This document shows positions 9,990 to 21,645 of a stretch of DNA of 64,000 nucleotides, one piece after another (the first letter of the stretch is position 1; every line of letters starts with the position of its first letter). Position numbers and translations under genes: made by a program. The notes beneath the pieces were generated by a model. The model was not told the origin of the DNA. It did not search any database and saw only the letters and a program-made list of their open reading frames with translations. Source of the DNA: Pomphorhynchus laevis (lineage: Eukaryota > Acanthocephala > Palaeacanthocephala > Echinorhynchida > Pomphorhynchidae). The stretch spans positions 62,001-126,000 of the forward strand of contig WNNJ02003786.1 of assembly GCA_012934845.2 (NCBI GenBank), read 5' to 3'.

Positions 9990-11750
9990 CTATTATTTAT
10001 AGACATTCGTGATAGCTTCATTAGCAACCACGATTTCGGTATTCTATGTAGATATGCGACCAACGCATTTAATCGTTTCAATCAACCTGTTGCAATAGAC
10101 AATATGCGTTTCACGTGTCCATTTTCGCCTGTAATTTTTGTAGCATTTTCTCGGTATGTGTTGCTTGTGTTGGGTGGTGAATCCTTGTATTTCAAAGAAG
10201 GGGTCACTCAAGGCCATCATTTTGCCATGACAGCCTTCGCAATGACATCACTGCCTTGGATGATACGCGAGAGGTATCCTAAAATAACTCAGCGTTGGTA
10301 CGTTGATAATACCAACTTCTTCGATCTTCTAAAATATTGAAATGATTTGGAAATTGGTATTACAACATGGTTCTGATTTTGGTTACCACATAAATCATGC
10401 AAAAACCTCGTTGCTACTATATAACTCTGCGAATGAATTCAATGTTTGTCTACCGAATGTGCAAATCAAATATGACGGAATAAAATTCTTGGATCAGTGA
10501 TTGGCACTGAAACATTTATTGCCTGGACTGTTTCGAATCGTGAATTGTGTAATACAACTTAGTAGAACGCATCTGCTAAGTCAGAAATATTAACCCACAT
10601 TGTGCTTAAATTGTTATCACACAATCCCTGCAACGGAACTGGTCACAACTACTTCGAACGACGAGTTGTATTGAAGCGCAATTACAACCGTTGACAGATG
10701 CTGTGACGGTAGATTTTCTATGTTCTTACAAAGCAAAGAATCAGTGAGGGTATGATAATCGTTTTAACTTCCCCTAACAAACATGGAGGTATCGGAAACA
10801 TGGATTGTGCATTTATAGCTAAACTGCAGTTCGATTCTTCTCGAAAATTATTTGCTTCTTACAACAGATCTGTCTGGAGAAGAGTTACGGATGAATCAAC
10901 AACAAATCAGCAGAAACATCGCGAACACTTAACGCATCTCGCTTACTAAGAGTAACTTAAACGAAAAAGTCTAATACTCAATAAATTTTGCTTGTACACA
11001 TAGATAATCCTCTTGGTTAAGTGCTTAAACGAAAAAGCCTAATACTCAATAAATTTCGATTGTACAAATAGATGATCCTCTTGGTTAAGTGCACGCCCTA
11101 ACGAACATGAAAACTTCGGTCTTACGACAAACGAATTCTGGGACGGTTTAGCAACTCCATATGGACGGAATATCGACAGCCTTCTTTTCCGTTGTGTATG
11201 CAATGATGAGTCAAACATATCGCATACTCTGCATTGTAAGCGTGATGTTTTTCATACGCCACAATATGGTCAGAGATGTCATTGCCCTAGATGTGACAAT
11301 GGTTTATAATCGAGCCTATTTTGGAGAGTGTCAATGATGACGTAAGTTTTGAGAAATTCACAACAAGTCCTAAGGAGGGGAGCACGTTTCGATGTTATTT
11401 GTAGCGGAATACATTAAAGTAGATTCTAGCGGACGTTTTTTGACGTCACTATCTTTAACAATCACGCCGTTTCGTAAAAAATCGCAAAAAGTCCAAATAC
11501 GAAGAGAAAATAAATCTCGTTGATCTAGATAGTTTTGCACCACTAGTGTTCGCAGTATCGGGTGTCAATGTAGAAAGCTCGTTACAAGTTATTAATCGTA
11601 TCGCTCGATTACGGTCAATGAATTCCACAGCAAACTCGCATGCGAACTGTATTTGCCAACTTAAGGGCCTCATTGAATTCGCTCTCTGTCGATCTGCTTC
11701 CATGTGCTTTCGGGTCTTTATTCCTCCCGTGATCGACCTGTCACAAATCT
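9990..11750 (+). mobile_element. RT element E with R2-like tail, copy 1 (decayed)
   Basis: The remnant preserves landmarks of family E in order. The RT region has ATNAFNRFNQPVAIDN and FKEGVTQGHHFAMTAFAM (family: GxxxGDPLAM), and RWYVDNTNFF in place of the WFADDA catalytic box. Near 11210 there is CVCNDESNISHTLHCKRD (CCHC knuckle). Near 11420, RFDV...FFDVTIFNNHA is the restriction-like-endonuclease core. SFCLCR-like residues lie near 11690. Many stops and frameshifts interrupt it. It is the most eroded of the larger copies and lies back to back (3' ends facing) with copy 2. Confidence 0.75.
10965..11093. repeat. two-unit tandem repeat of about 64 bp
   Basis: Two adjacent near-identical units each read aacgaaaaagyctaatactc ... 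atcctcttggttaagtgc. The duplication lies inside element E copy 1. Confidence 0.85.
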
Positions 11751-12087
11751 AGGCAATGAGTTAGTCACTTTTTGAATAATTATTTAATTTCTTATTTTAC
11801 GACTATTGACGATTTCTGTGTTTCTTGAATAAATTATTTTTATTAAAAAATATTCACGGACAATTATATGATTAAAGCAAGTTACAATTGCATCACAGGT
11901 AAATAAATTAAGAATGACTGAAATTATTATATTAAAAACAAAGTTACCCGCTAATAAGTCCCATAAAAACATTATGTTTGAAACCCTTTTAAATTGGGTT
12001 GTTTCTGGTAGATCCTGCTAACAGAATGCACATTGACGAAACCCTAGCCAATGCAAATCTGATTCTACATCGAAGGGAATTAATGCA

Positions 12088-13885
12088 TTAATTATAATGG
12101 AGGGACGATCTGGAAGGTCTGAGCTGCGCGATCCGTTTTAACACTTTCGACGCAGAAGGTCCAGTGCCCCCATTGGCAGCGAAAATCATCGTCACAAAGT
12201 GCGCTCTCTCAATACGCCCAACCCCTTCACCATATTTTGCTCGTTTTCGTTGTTCATGATACATGAATTTGGATGAGACAGGACCAGCTGAATAGGATGG
12301 AGCAAGATGATTAAATACATTGATGTCCAGTAAGGACCGCTCCGTACCATCACCAACCAATCCATTACACGAAATGTCTGAAAGCGCATTAGCATCAGTA
12401 GTAGTCGTAGTAGAATCGAAAGTCACAAACTCGGGTACTGCCTGAAGAGTCGGCTCAATGCATACACAATTTGTAACGCACGATAGCTCGTTAGCAATCA
12501 AATCTTGAACTATATTGTGGCGTATTGTCGGCAACCCACATGCCTGGCAAGACTGAGCATGTGACATGCTGAACAAATCTCCACACTGACCAGAATGCGG
12601 GTTGTGTGGCTGCCATCCATATTGGGTTGCAAGATCATCGTAGAACTGCAGTTTGCTGAGTGTATATCCAGCCTTTCTAAAAGGCTTAGCCGATAGCCAA
12701 GTCGAAGCCTTATTTTGAGAGGCATATTCAAGAATAACATTGTCATTAAATTCGTTTTGCTTGATGTGCAAGAATCGATTACGAAAATCTTCAATTCTTT
12801 TAAAATGGATGTCGGCTACAATGCGATTTTGCTCAACGACCAGAGCATTCCCGAGCAGTCCATCTAGCAAGGGTCTGCTCATCTTAACCGATGCTTCATA
12901 CGCGAAAGACGACCCACAGTCTAGAAGTTCTATCCAAAGTCCACCAAAACCAATAGGAAGCTCAAAGGTAGGCCAACATCGGTCCAGGTTGCTGATTCCA
13001 GTAATTATCGGCATTAGGTCGTTCATAACAGTATCACGGATACTTTCATAATATGCTGTATTCACATGACAGGTTCGTTGAATGAAATTCTATCTGAATT
13101 TTAGAGATTGGATGAGTGCTGAGTAGGCAATGTGGGGGCTTTCGTGGGCAACGTTAATGAGGTTTAGTATCATTACATTCCACTCTTTAACCTTTGATCT
13201 AACAAAGTGCTCAACAAAATCAATAGTCCCAACAGCTAAACCAAGAACACGCAAGCCATCACAGACAATTTTCAGACCTGACTGAGTAAAAATATTAGAC
13301 GCTTGAAGATGGTTACTAGCATGTACCAGTAACCAACATTTCTCAGGGTTTATATAGAAACCGTACTTGGGACCAATTGTTCGAATGAGATTCCACATTT
13401 TAAGCAACTCATTGTCATTATTAACACAATGAGCATCGTCGGCAAACCAACGTTGCTCTACTTCAGGTAATTCATTTTTAAAGCTCATTATGAGTGGTAA
13501 TATCGATGACCCAAAGGCTATCATGGCAAGTGGATCGCCTCGTGCAAATCCTTCTTTGGGATACATTGTTTCATCGTTTATTTTTAGGACATTATCACTT
13601 TCATAGAAATTTCGAAGGACCGTTGTTAACGAGGGGCAAACTCTATCCACATTAGTTAATGCAACCTTCCGATTTATTTTATTGAATGCGTTGTTAGCAT
13701 CTAGTTGTAGCACACAGCTAAATTCGTTTTCTGAATACAACTCCCTAACAGAATAAATAGCCGTTTCAACTAAGCCTCTTTGGCCAGCACATAATTAAAC
13801 AACGGACGCTACATCTTGAAGGTCCGCAGAGATCCTACGAGCTAGTATCGTTCCAATTATACGACGGGGAACATCGCAAAGAAAA
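12088..13885 (-). mobile_element. RT element E with R2-like tail, copy 2 (best preserved)
   Basis: A retrotransposon carrying reverse transcriptase followed by a probable restriction-like endonuclease. The RT part (13885-13090) reads RRIIGTILARRI, LQLDANNAFNKINRKVALTN, GFARGDPLAM and WFADDAHC, the catalytic Asp pair. The second part (13065-12088, 325 residues) reads through a Cys/His knuckle ending SMSHAQSC, then LPTIRHN, then IEPTL, DISCNGL...LLDINVF, and YHEQRKRAKYG. That order (knuckle, RH, EP, D...D-[IV]-x-V, K-x2-KY) is the layout of R2/NeSL-type endonucleases. One stop at 13088-13090, followed by an open continuation, separates the two frames. The 5' part is missing. The family resembles RT proteins I know from cnidarian and sponge genomes, but the clade is unassigned. 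Confidence 0.8.
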
Positions 13886-15594
13886 ATAAAACAAATAATA
13901 AGTCATAAATAATAAGTTATTAATAAATAATATTAATAATAAATAATACATGACTCAGGTATAACAAGTTTCTACTTTAGAGTTAAAATTTATTTTTAAT
14001 ATATAATGTACACAACGGACAATATTGTTTAAACGAAAAGATGAATTGGAAATTAAAAAATTCACTTGATAATTTAAATGAGAAATTTAGATTCTGATAT
14101 ATTATTATTCATAGGCAATTAGATGATCAAAGGTCGTTACAATTGCATCACAGTAATGAAATAATGCATTATGTATTATGTATTATTAATGAAATTAATA
14201 TTATTATGAAATTAATGTATTATTACATTATTCTGATATAGTATCAATTCATTTTTTCTGATACAACGTCTGTTATTTATTAGTCAATTCATAAAAATGA
14301 CGTTTATTTTAAATTTCAATTTTTTATTTTAACTTGATTTAAATTATAGAAAATCTAAAAACAGTTATTAATTTTATTATTTAATTATTAAATTTTGATT
14401 AAGCATTATTATTTTTATTTTATATTTATATTAAAAATTTTATAAAATTTTATGCTTATATTTTAAAATTTAAAATAGTTGATCATTTGTATAAAAATAA
14501 TGTGCATTTATTATCTGTCCATGACATATAAGAAAAACGTGTCCATGCCACATTGCTAAAATCCTTTTAGGTTATACAGTATGCTGACTTTTTTGCTTTT
14601 CAATAAATGCCCATAAAGAAAAGCAATATATACATTGATTAATATTAAAAATATACCTTCGTTTGAAAATACATTGAATAAACGGTCGACTTTTTAAAAT
14701 GTTTATACACATCTAGAATTTTGTTTTATCGCGAAAACTAAACAATGAACTTTTTATCAGGAAAACTAAAAATGAAATTTATACAAGGAAAATTATATAA
14801 TGGTTTTTAGTTTGTATTTAATTAGTTGAAGTTTTAATTTCAGAAGCAACACGAGAACTTGGCGACATATCTTAATATTTGAACCAAATTATTTTTTTAC
14901 CCAACATTTTAATGTTGGGTAAAACAACATTTGGGTTGTGACCAAAATTTACGGACTTTTCATAAAACACTTCAAGATTTGTAACTTAGATTATTAGATT
15001 GGGTTTATTACCATTAAGCTTGAAGTAGTATTTTTAATAAACCCTAAATTATGATATCATAATTTGTACTTTTAAAATGTTTACAAACCACTATGAAGCT
15101 TATTATTATTCGCTATTCCACAACAGATTTTACTGATAATTTATTTTTTTAATTATTATTTTTTAATTTACAAAAGCACAAACCAAATTCAATCTTATAA
15201 ATGAATCTAGCATTACAAGCACCATTAATACCTTACCAAATACGTGTTTAAAGTGCTACTTCAATCTTTAAAATACACTCTGGAGCCAACTTAAAAAATA
15301 AAACTTAAACCAATAAAACTGGAGCCAGTTTTATTTGCTGCTTATTTAACTATTGAATAGTAGCATTTAATGTGTAAACACATAAGATAAAATGTGATAA
15401 TTATGGGTAGGGTTTTAGGCCGGGTCATGTGACTACTTTGCATAAACCGTCTACAACTATAAAAAAGCAATAGATATTTCGACTTGCTTAGTTTCTTTTT
15501 CCAATAACGCGAGAATGTGTTTTACGACCAGTTTACTATCTTGTGCGAATACTACATTGAAACACCATCAGATATGTAATTAAACGCTATTTAC
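13886..15594. other. AT-rich gap with repeat fragments
   Basis: 14235-14430 is a reverse-oriented left arm of the foldback repeat (ctgttatttattagtcaatt...). 14895-14924 is a perfect palindrome with 14-bp arms (ttttacccaacatt / aatgttgggtaaaa) and a 2-bp centre. Nothing else was recognised. Confidence 0.55.
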
Positions 15595-15819
15595 ATGCCA
15601 CATTTCCATGCACTAGATCAGGAGTTGGCGAAATTGATTTTTTTACTGGGAACTCAATATGTACTTGATATGAACGGAGATCAATCCGTCAACTTAAAAC
15701 GTCAAGTCTATAACTCATTAACATGTGCTATTGCGTCATTTTGTAGGAAATACTTCAGAGTAATACATTTAATATCGACGTTTTATTTAATTATAATAAT
15801 ATGCAATAACGTTACTTAA
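15595..15819 (+). CDS. uncertain small ORF, 74 residues
   Basis: This frame begins MPHFHALDQELAKLIFLLGT and ends in a hydrophobic stretch (HLISTFYLIIIICNN) that could be a membrane segment. I recognise no family. It lies between decayed transposons, and composition alone could keep a frame this short open. Confidence 0.15.
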   Translation: MPHFHALDQELAKLIFLLGTQYVLDMNGDQSVNLKRQVYNSLTCAIASFCRKYFRVIHLISTFYLIIIICNNVT

Positions 15820-15927
15820 AATTATTTAATTTTTATCGATTTATTTATTAAAAACTGATTTCATAAAGATAGAAGATACTAAAGATTATCGCTTTAGTAT
15901 TATTTAAATACTAAAGTATTTATATCT

Positions 15928-16600
15928 TTAATTTCCATTCACACGAATAGTGTGAATGAAAATGGCACCCCTGTCTTTCATGGCAGGGGTGCCATGAAAG
16001 ATAACCACCTGCGATCTGCTGGAGTTTAGAATAATATTGGAAGCGGGGAGCTTATCTTTTAATCTTAAAAAGAAACGGCTGATGTCCGAGACTACATTTT
16101 TGTACCCGAGTCCAGAAAACATGGCTATGGTATTATCAGCGTATACCACCAGATGTAGATCGCGTTTAAATTTTCTATAGAGTACAATGGAGGCAGCAAG
16201 ATACAAGATTGGAGAAAGTGGAGATCCTTGAGACACATCCGTAATAGGGTAGAACTGACGCGCATCAGGGTCGTATTCTTAGAAGAATCGCTTGATGTAC
16301 AACAAAATCTCCACCCTGTTAACAATTCTCGCAGGCAACCCGAGAGACCTGAGAGAGAAGATAGCAAAGAGTATGGAGATACGGTCAAATGGAGCAGAAA
16401 AGTCAAGGAAAACAGCCACAACGAGATTATGGATATTATCCCGACAGAACTGATGCACCTCGCCAATTACTGAATGGACCGAGCGACCTTTAACAAGCCC
16501 ATGAAAACTTGATGGGATTAAATAATTACGCCTACATAGATGGTCGCGGATTTTACGCGAAATGGCCGCAGGTATTTAAGACAGGAGACCGAATTTCTTT
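15928..16600 (-). mobile_element. LINE reverse-transcriptase fragment, unassigned clade
   Basis: The minus strand encodes RT motifs in order: GLVKGRSVHSVIGEVHQFCR, then VVAVFLDFSAPFDRISI, then LGLPARIVNRV, then SQGSPLSPILYLAAS and LVVYADNTIAMFSGLG. The last is the catalytic box, with Asn in place of the second Asp. One stop lies in frame between the third and fourth blocks. The endonuclease and the C-terminal part are missing. The motifs fit L1-, I- or R1-like LINEs better than families A-D of this window. Confidence 0.75.
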
Positions 16601-16969
16601 TAGGCATAAAAATTCTACGATTGATGTTGATGCCGGCCTCATCGGAAGAGGAGGCTAATAGCATTGTGACGGCCACTTATCTTCTTTGTTCGGCTGTCAA
16701 AAGCTGAAGACTCGAGAAGAAAGTAGAGCGACGGGTTTGGAGGTGCCCGGGATGGGCCCACAGGAGTTATATCTGGAAGTCACATTCATTGCCTACACTT
16801 GTTCATGTAAACGATTGTAAGGACCGCATCAAACAAAAACACAACGAAACTAAAAGATAAATCACTAAACACTAGTGTTAAGTAAAAAATAAGTGTTATA
16901 ATCAAAGATTTTTGTTTTTATTAATTTTAAGGTCAAGTCAGCTTTATTTCCAACCATTAAGTTATTTTT

Positions 16970-17540
16970 TTAGTTTATTAATATAAAACATTTTTACCAT
17001 CATAATCAATAATGTGGTCCTTATTAATGCTATGATCAACTAAGGCACTGCTTGTTCCGCATTTAAATGTGTATTTATGTTGGCTTACTCCTTTATTTAT
17101 ACCATTCCCAGTTTAACAATCAACAATAATCCATCCATTGTTAATAAAATCCCTTGTGAAGACTGCGATTGAAAATTGGTCAAAAAAATTGTTTTAAATT
17201 TGTTGTGCTTCAAAGAGTAAGTATATTTTATCACAATCTTTACAAGGGTTTTATAAACAACGGATGGGTTATTGTTGACGGATATAATTTTTTAAAAATT
17301 ATACAATTTAAACTATTGTACAAAACAATATCATGGGATGTTGAAATTTGGTTTTCATTAACGTATTTTTAAAAAGATTATTTTTTAAGATTATTTACAA
17401 GATTATTTTGATAATATGGTAGTTCCATCATAATCTATAATGTGATCATTATAAATGCTATGATCAACTAAGGCACTGCTTGTTGCGCATTTAAATGTGC
17501 ATTTATGTTGGCTTACTCTTTTAAATAAAAGAGTAAGCCA
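16970..17540. repeat. foldback locus with duplicated Penelope-like tail
   Basis: Two direct copies of about 110 bp (16998-17097 and 17425-17520) flank an inverted pair (17105-17165 against 17225-17285). The right copy also folds on itself near 17500-17545 (ggcttactcttttaaataaaagagtaagcc type). Read on the minus strand, each direct copy encodes TFKCGTSSALVDHSINKDHI then IDYDGKN. This resembles the end of the GIY-YIG nuclease of Penelope-like elements (DH-x-x-x-x-x-H-x-[IF]-D-[WYF]). Assignment to that family is tentative. Confidence 0.5.
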
Positions 17541-17824
17541 ACATTTAATTTTATTTTATTTTTAAATAAAATTAAAAAATAATTTTTTTAGAAAATAAAA
17601 GTTTCTCTTAACATAAGATTAGCTTATGTAAATACGACAGATTTTCTAACTGTAAATATAAAGTGAATAATGAATTATTACATATCTATAGTGAATCGAA
17701 TTTAAATAATAAATATGTAGGAATTACAAAAAAAAGTTAAATAAAAAGCTTAAAAAGTTTAAAAAGAAACATTCAAAATGTAATTAATATAAGTACAACG
17801 ATATTTATACGGAATATACTGACT

Positions 17825-18907
17825 TTAAACAACTTTCCAAATATAAATATTTCCATCCAATCCGGACGAGCTAAGCATGCATTCACCGTTTTTATCATTA
17901 AATGTCCTTAGTTTTGTTATACAATTTTTGTGTTTCCTTTCAACTTCTATTGATGTTTCATTTTCCTTCGAAAGCCATTCCATGAAACATGTCTCGTGAT
18001 CAATCGAGGCAAATCGACAATCATATCCTGCTGCAATAATAGATGTTATTTTGTCGTTTATTAAAGCAAAATCCAATGAAGTAAACGGCAAACAGCAATA
18101 TTTCTCTTGCTTGTGTGAACTAAACGCCCACATACCATTTTCCTGCCTTAATCGTATAATGCCAACGCTTGAATTGTGTGCACTGTATGCAAGCAAGAAC
18201 GAATGATCACTTAGTTCAGTTGAAAATTTAACAGCACACAGCCATGCACTTGAGTTAATTTCAAGCAACTGTTCACCGAACTTTCCGTGGGTTGAATGTT
18301 CAGATACACCGAAAATGCGTAATTTACCGTCAACACAACCGACAACTATAATCTTATTATCTGGATGCCAGTCTAAACATGTAATTGTCCCTTTACCAGC
18401 TCGTTTGACCTTCCTCGAAACCCATATATCATCACATTGTTCATAATTACATATTGAAATCGTTCGGGCAGCACTGCCAACCGCAAAGCGTTTTCCATTA
18501 GGTGACCATTTTACACAAGTGGCCGCGCGATTGATGTGAATCAAAACGAAAGTAGGTTTCCAACATTCATCTTCATTGCAAACCCACACATATACATTCA
18601 AATCTGATCCGCATGAAACCAGAATATTGTCATTCTGTTTATTCCAGTCTATCCCGGTAATTCTAGAATGATGCTCGATAAGTTCTGAACAGAGGATCCA
18701 TTCTTGTTGATTCTTAAAATTTTTGGATTCGGATTTTTTGTATATATAGATAATCTCATTTCCAAATATAGCAGCGAGGATATTCATACGTTTATTAAAA
18801 CAATAGTCCATTATTGGTCGATGCCCTCCACTATGTGATTCACCGTTTTCTGTTGCGGATCCATTAATGATGTTTAACTTTAAATTGTATTCCAGTTCAA
18901 TCTTCAT
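17825..18907 (-). CDS. ARPC1: ARPC1, Arp2/3 complex WD40 subunit
   Basis: This 360-residue beta-propeller matches the ARPC1/p41 subunit of the Arp2/3 complex, which nucleates branched actin filaments in the cytoplasm. Family-specific blocks appear in order: EIIYIYKKSE, EHHSRITGIDWNKQNDNILV, SDLNVYVW, CWKPTFVLIHINRAATCVKW, SPNGKRFAVGSAARTISIC, TITCLDWHPDN, AWLCAVKFS, then KHKNCITKLRTF and SGLDGNIYIWKVV at the C-terminus. Length is close to the usual 370 or so residues. The basic loop before the last blade is shorter than in vertebrates, and the N-terminus (MKIELEYNLKLNIING) differs. The gene is a single uninterrupted frame, unlike MRPS7. The ATG at 18907 is the first in frame. Neighbours are repeats, so nothing can be inferred from synteny. 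Confidence 0.93.
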   Translation of the reverse strand: MKIELEYNLKLNIINGSATENGESHSGGHRPIMDYCFNKRMNILAAIFGNEIIYIYKKSESKNFKNQQEWILCSELIEHHSRITGIDWNKQNDNILVSCGSDLNVYVWVCNEDECWKPTFVLIHINRAATCVKWSPNGKRFAVGSAARTISICNYEQCDDIWVSRKVKRAGKGTITCLDWHPDNKIIVVGCVDGKLRIFGVSEHSTHGKFGEQLLEINSSAWLCAVKFSTELSDHSFLLAYSAHNSSVGIIRLRQENGMWAFSSHKQEKYCCLPFTSLDFALINDKITSIIAAGYDCRFASIDHETCFMEWLSKENETSIEVERKHKNCITKLRTFNDKNGECMLSSSGLDGNIYIWKVV

Positions 18908-20009
18908 ATTTTCATTTCCTTTGTCAGAGTCGATTATTGTAAGAAGGTTAATCGTAATTTTCTGAATATAAGTGAATGATCAGGAGTGAAATGTTAATTG
19001 TTTATATTTGAACATTCTTTACGACAAAATGTTAATTAGTTAAAATCTAAAATTAATAATTGTTTGAGCTTATGACGAATTCTTATTATTTAATTTGTTA
19101 ATAAAAAATATTTTTGTAATTATTTAAAATATCAAGCTTTAAATTTATAATTTGTATATTAAAAACATAATTTATATTTTTATATTAAATCAGCATAATA
19201 AATATAAATAAATATAAATAAACTCAGTAAATATTTCAATTTTATTGGTAAAAGTTTTTATTTCTAAAAAAGTGAGAAAAAGTTAAAAAATTTAAATTTA
19301 AAGGTTTGAAATCATCACTAATAAATATTCAAATTTAAGAATTATCAGCATTCCTACCTTAATATTGAAAAAGGACTATAGTAAATACAGTACAGATACC
19401 CGTTAGGATTATGTTGCACATAAACTGTGAAAATGTGAGGCGAAAATAGATGAAATAGACAAGTTTAAGGGTCACATAGCAAAATATATTTAGTCACAGC
19501 TTGAAATTTATATCGCGTGAACTTACTCGTTAATGCCAAGCGAATAAACAAGTATCACAAACACAATGTGAACCAAAACGACTTATTTCAAGCGAAATAT
19601 AAATGCATGTCATATTAAAGATATGTTTAATCATACGGCTGTCGATTGTTGTCCCGGCTTACCAATTAGTTTATTGATTATTACCTTAGCCCGTTATTGA
19701 AGATTACAAGAATGGCCACAAGGTATACTTTGGACTGTTGTTGTTTGGTATGCACAGTTAATATGACGTTTTAGCTAAGCCATTTTTGTGGATTACGAAT
19801 TGCAAAGTTGATTTTTAAAAATAAATATTCACTATCACAAGTGAAAAATCTAGAAATTTAACATCAACTACATTTAAGATTGCAAAGGGGTTTCACAAAA
19901 ATGCCTAAAAATACAAATACTGATTTTGAGATGGCAAAGAGATTTAAAAACGAACGATAAAAGTAATTAAATTTAATATTGCTTAGGGTTTTAAAAAAAA
20001 TGATTGCAA
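18908..20009. other. intergenic upstream of ARPC1
   Basis: AT-rich with no supported gene. The ARPC1 promoter should be here, directly right of 18907. A phrase related to the 59-bp minisatellite (actgattttgagatggcaaa) lies near 19918. Confidence 0.45.
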
Positions 20010-20410
20010 CAAATCGATTCAGCTAACTGAGTCTACTCATGTAATATAATTATAAAATAATAAATAAATAATAAAACAAAAGAAGGTTTGTTTTAAATAA
20101 GAAAATTAACAACATTGACAACAATCAAATGAATAAATTTAGTTTATGTATTTAATATAATTATAAGATAATAAATAAATAAAAATAAATTAAATTAATA
20201 AAAATCATGATAAAGCAATAAATCAAAATTTAATAATTAGATAATAAATATTTATAAATAATTGTTATAAGACTTTTTATAACTTATATCAAGTTAAAAT
20301 AAAAAAATGAAATTTAAAATAAAAGTCATTTTTATGAATAGACTAATAAATTTACAGACGTTTTATTAGAATAAAGATTTGCGGTCACCAGGAAAACTAA
20401 AATGATTAAA
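20010..20410 (+). repeat. foldback repeat, degenerate copy 5
   Basis: The left part starts at cagctaactgagtcta, followed by the arm tgaatagactaataaattta and a damaged core start (gcggtcaccaggaaaacta). The core hairpin and right arm are absent. Confidence 0.65.
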
Positions 20411-20589
20411 ATACAGCACTGCCTTAAAATACAGCACTGCGACATCATACAGCTGTTTGATTAATTTGGAATATCACAAAACGCAACTTATCTTCATAAA
20501 CCTTCGTTTAATGTAATGAAAGCTGAGAAACTTAATCTATTTTTCAATTTCCAGTGAGAAATGTATTAAACGCTTCACGAAATAGAATT

Positions 20590-20745
20590 TCTTCAAACAT
20601 CTTTAGTCAATTTTCATTAATTGACTAATAAATAACAGACGTTGTATTAGAATAAGAATTAGAGTTAGGATTAGAGGTCATCATACCTCTAATCCTAACT
20701 CTAAAGACCATATTAAGATCATATTACCGGGAAAACAAAGTCCAC
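20590..20745 (+). repeat. foldback repeat fragment ending in a perfect hairpin
   Basis: The arm attgactaataaataacag and agaattaga lead into two 20-bp perfect inverted arms (20659-20678 and 20685-20704) with a 6-bp loop. The sequence after gaggtcatcat is therefore a snapped-back copy of the sequence before it. Confidence 0.8.
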
Positions 20746-20764
20746 ATGTCAATAATAACATGTC

Positions 20765-21060
20765 AGTAAAACCAATCAATTCAGTTAACGCAGTCTACGT
20801 ATTTAATATAATCATAAAATAAAAAATAAATAAAAATAAATTAACAAAAATTATAAAAGTATATAATAAATAATTACAAATAATTGTTATAAGATTATAT
20901 ATAACTTAAATCAAGTTAAAAATTGAAATTTAAAATAAACGTCATTTTATGAATTGACTAATAAATAACAGACGATGTATCAGAATTGGGACTAGTTGTG
21001 ATCAGGTAAAATTGCTATGTTATCAGGTTTCGGACCCTATTCCTAAGGGGTTGTAATCAG
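20765..21060 (+). repeat. foldback repeat, copy 6
   Basis: The left part (tcagttaacgcagtctac...), arm (gaattgactaataaataaca), and core start (gatcaggtaaaattgctatg, then atcaggtttcgg) are present. The right half of the core is replaced by unrelated sequence. Confidence 0.7.
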
Positions 21061-21139
21061 TAATAAAACTACTGATTCATGATTGCCAAGGGATTTCCAA
21101 ACGAATACTTATTTAAGATAAGTATTCTTTAAGTATTAT

Positions 21140-21270
21140 TTTCATAGCATAGCAATTTATGCTATCAGGTTTAGCAATTCCTCCTAATGACCTCTATTCC
21201 TTATTCTGATACATCGTCTGTTATTTATTATTCAATTCATAAAAATTGACTAATATTTATTTAGTTAATA
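21140..21270 (-). repeat. foldback repeat fragment, reverse orientation
   Basis: It reads as the reverse complement of the core start and left arm: tcctcctaatgacctctatt, then ctgatacatcgtctgttatt. It lies opposite copy 6, forming a larger imperfect inverted pair with it. Confidence 0.75.
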
Positions 21271-21443
21271 GTTATTTATTAGAAATAGAAAATAGAAAAT
21301 TTATAAAAAAAATCAGAAATACGCTTATAATTTGTAATTAAGCAAATAAAAAATATATTTACTTAAAATAATACTTAAAGTAAATATACTTTAAGTAAAA
21401 TATATTCATAAGTATTATTTATTTATTAATATTCTTATTTAAG

Positions 21444-21645
21444 ATTGTTAAGGAATTTCCAAACAAATGGCTCGCATTAAAAATACTAATTTTGATTTTG
21501 AGATTGCATAGTAATTTCCGAAAAACTGCCTAACAATAAAGATACTGATATTTATTTTGAGATTACTAAGAAATTTCCAAACGAATACCTAACAATAAAA
21601 ATGCTGATTTTAAGAATGCTGAGGGGTTTTCAAACTATGCGTAAT
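21444..21645. repeat. minisatellite, about 59-bp units
   Basis: Units start at 21444, 21503, 21562 and 21615. Each is built on att-x-(a)aggaatttccaaacgaa followed by aacaataaaaatactgattt. Isolated related phrases occur at about 19900 and 21060. Confidence 0.75.

Noticed and set aside
12740-13051. Plus-strand 103-codon frame
   Set aside because: Antisense to element E copy 2, whose minus-strand protein matches a family.
14895-14924. Rho-independent terminator
   Set aside because: The palindrome is strong, but the window is eukaryotic nuclear DNA and no gene ends there.
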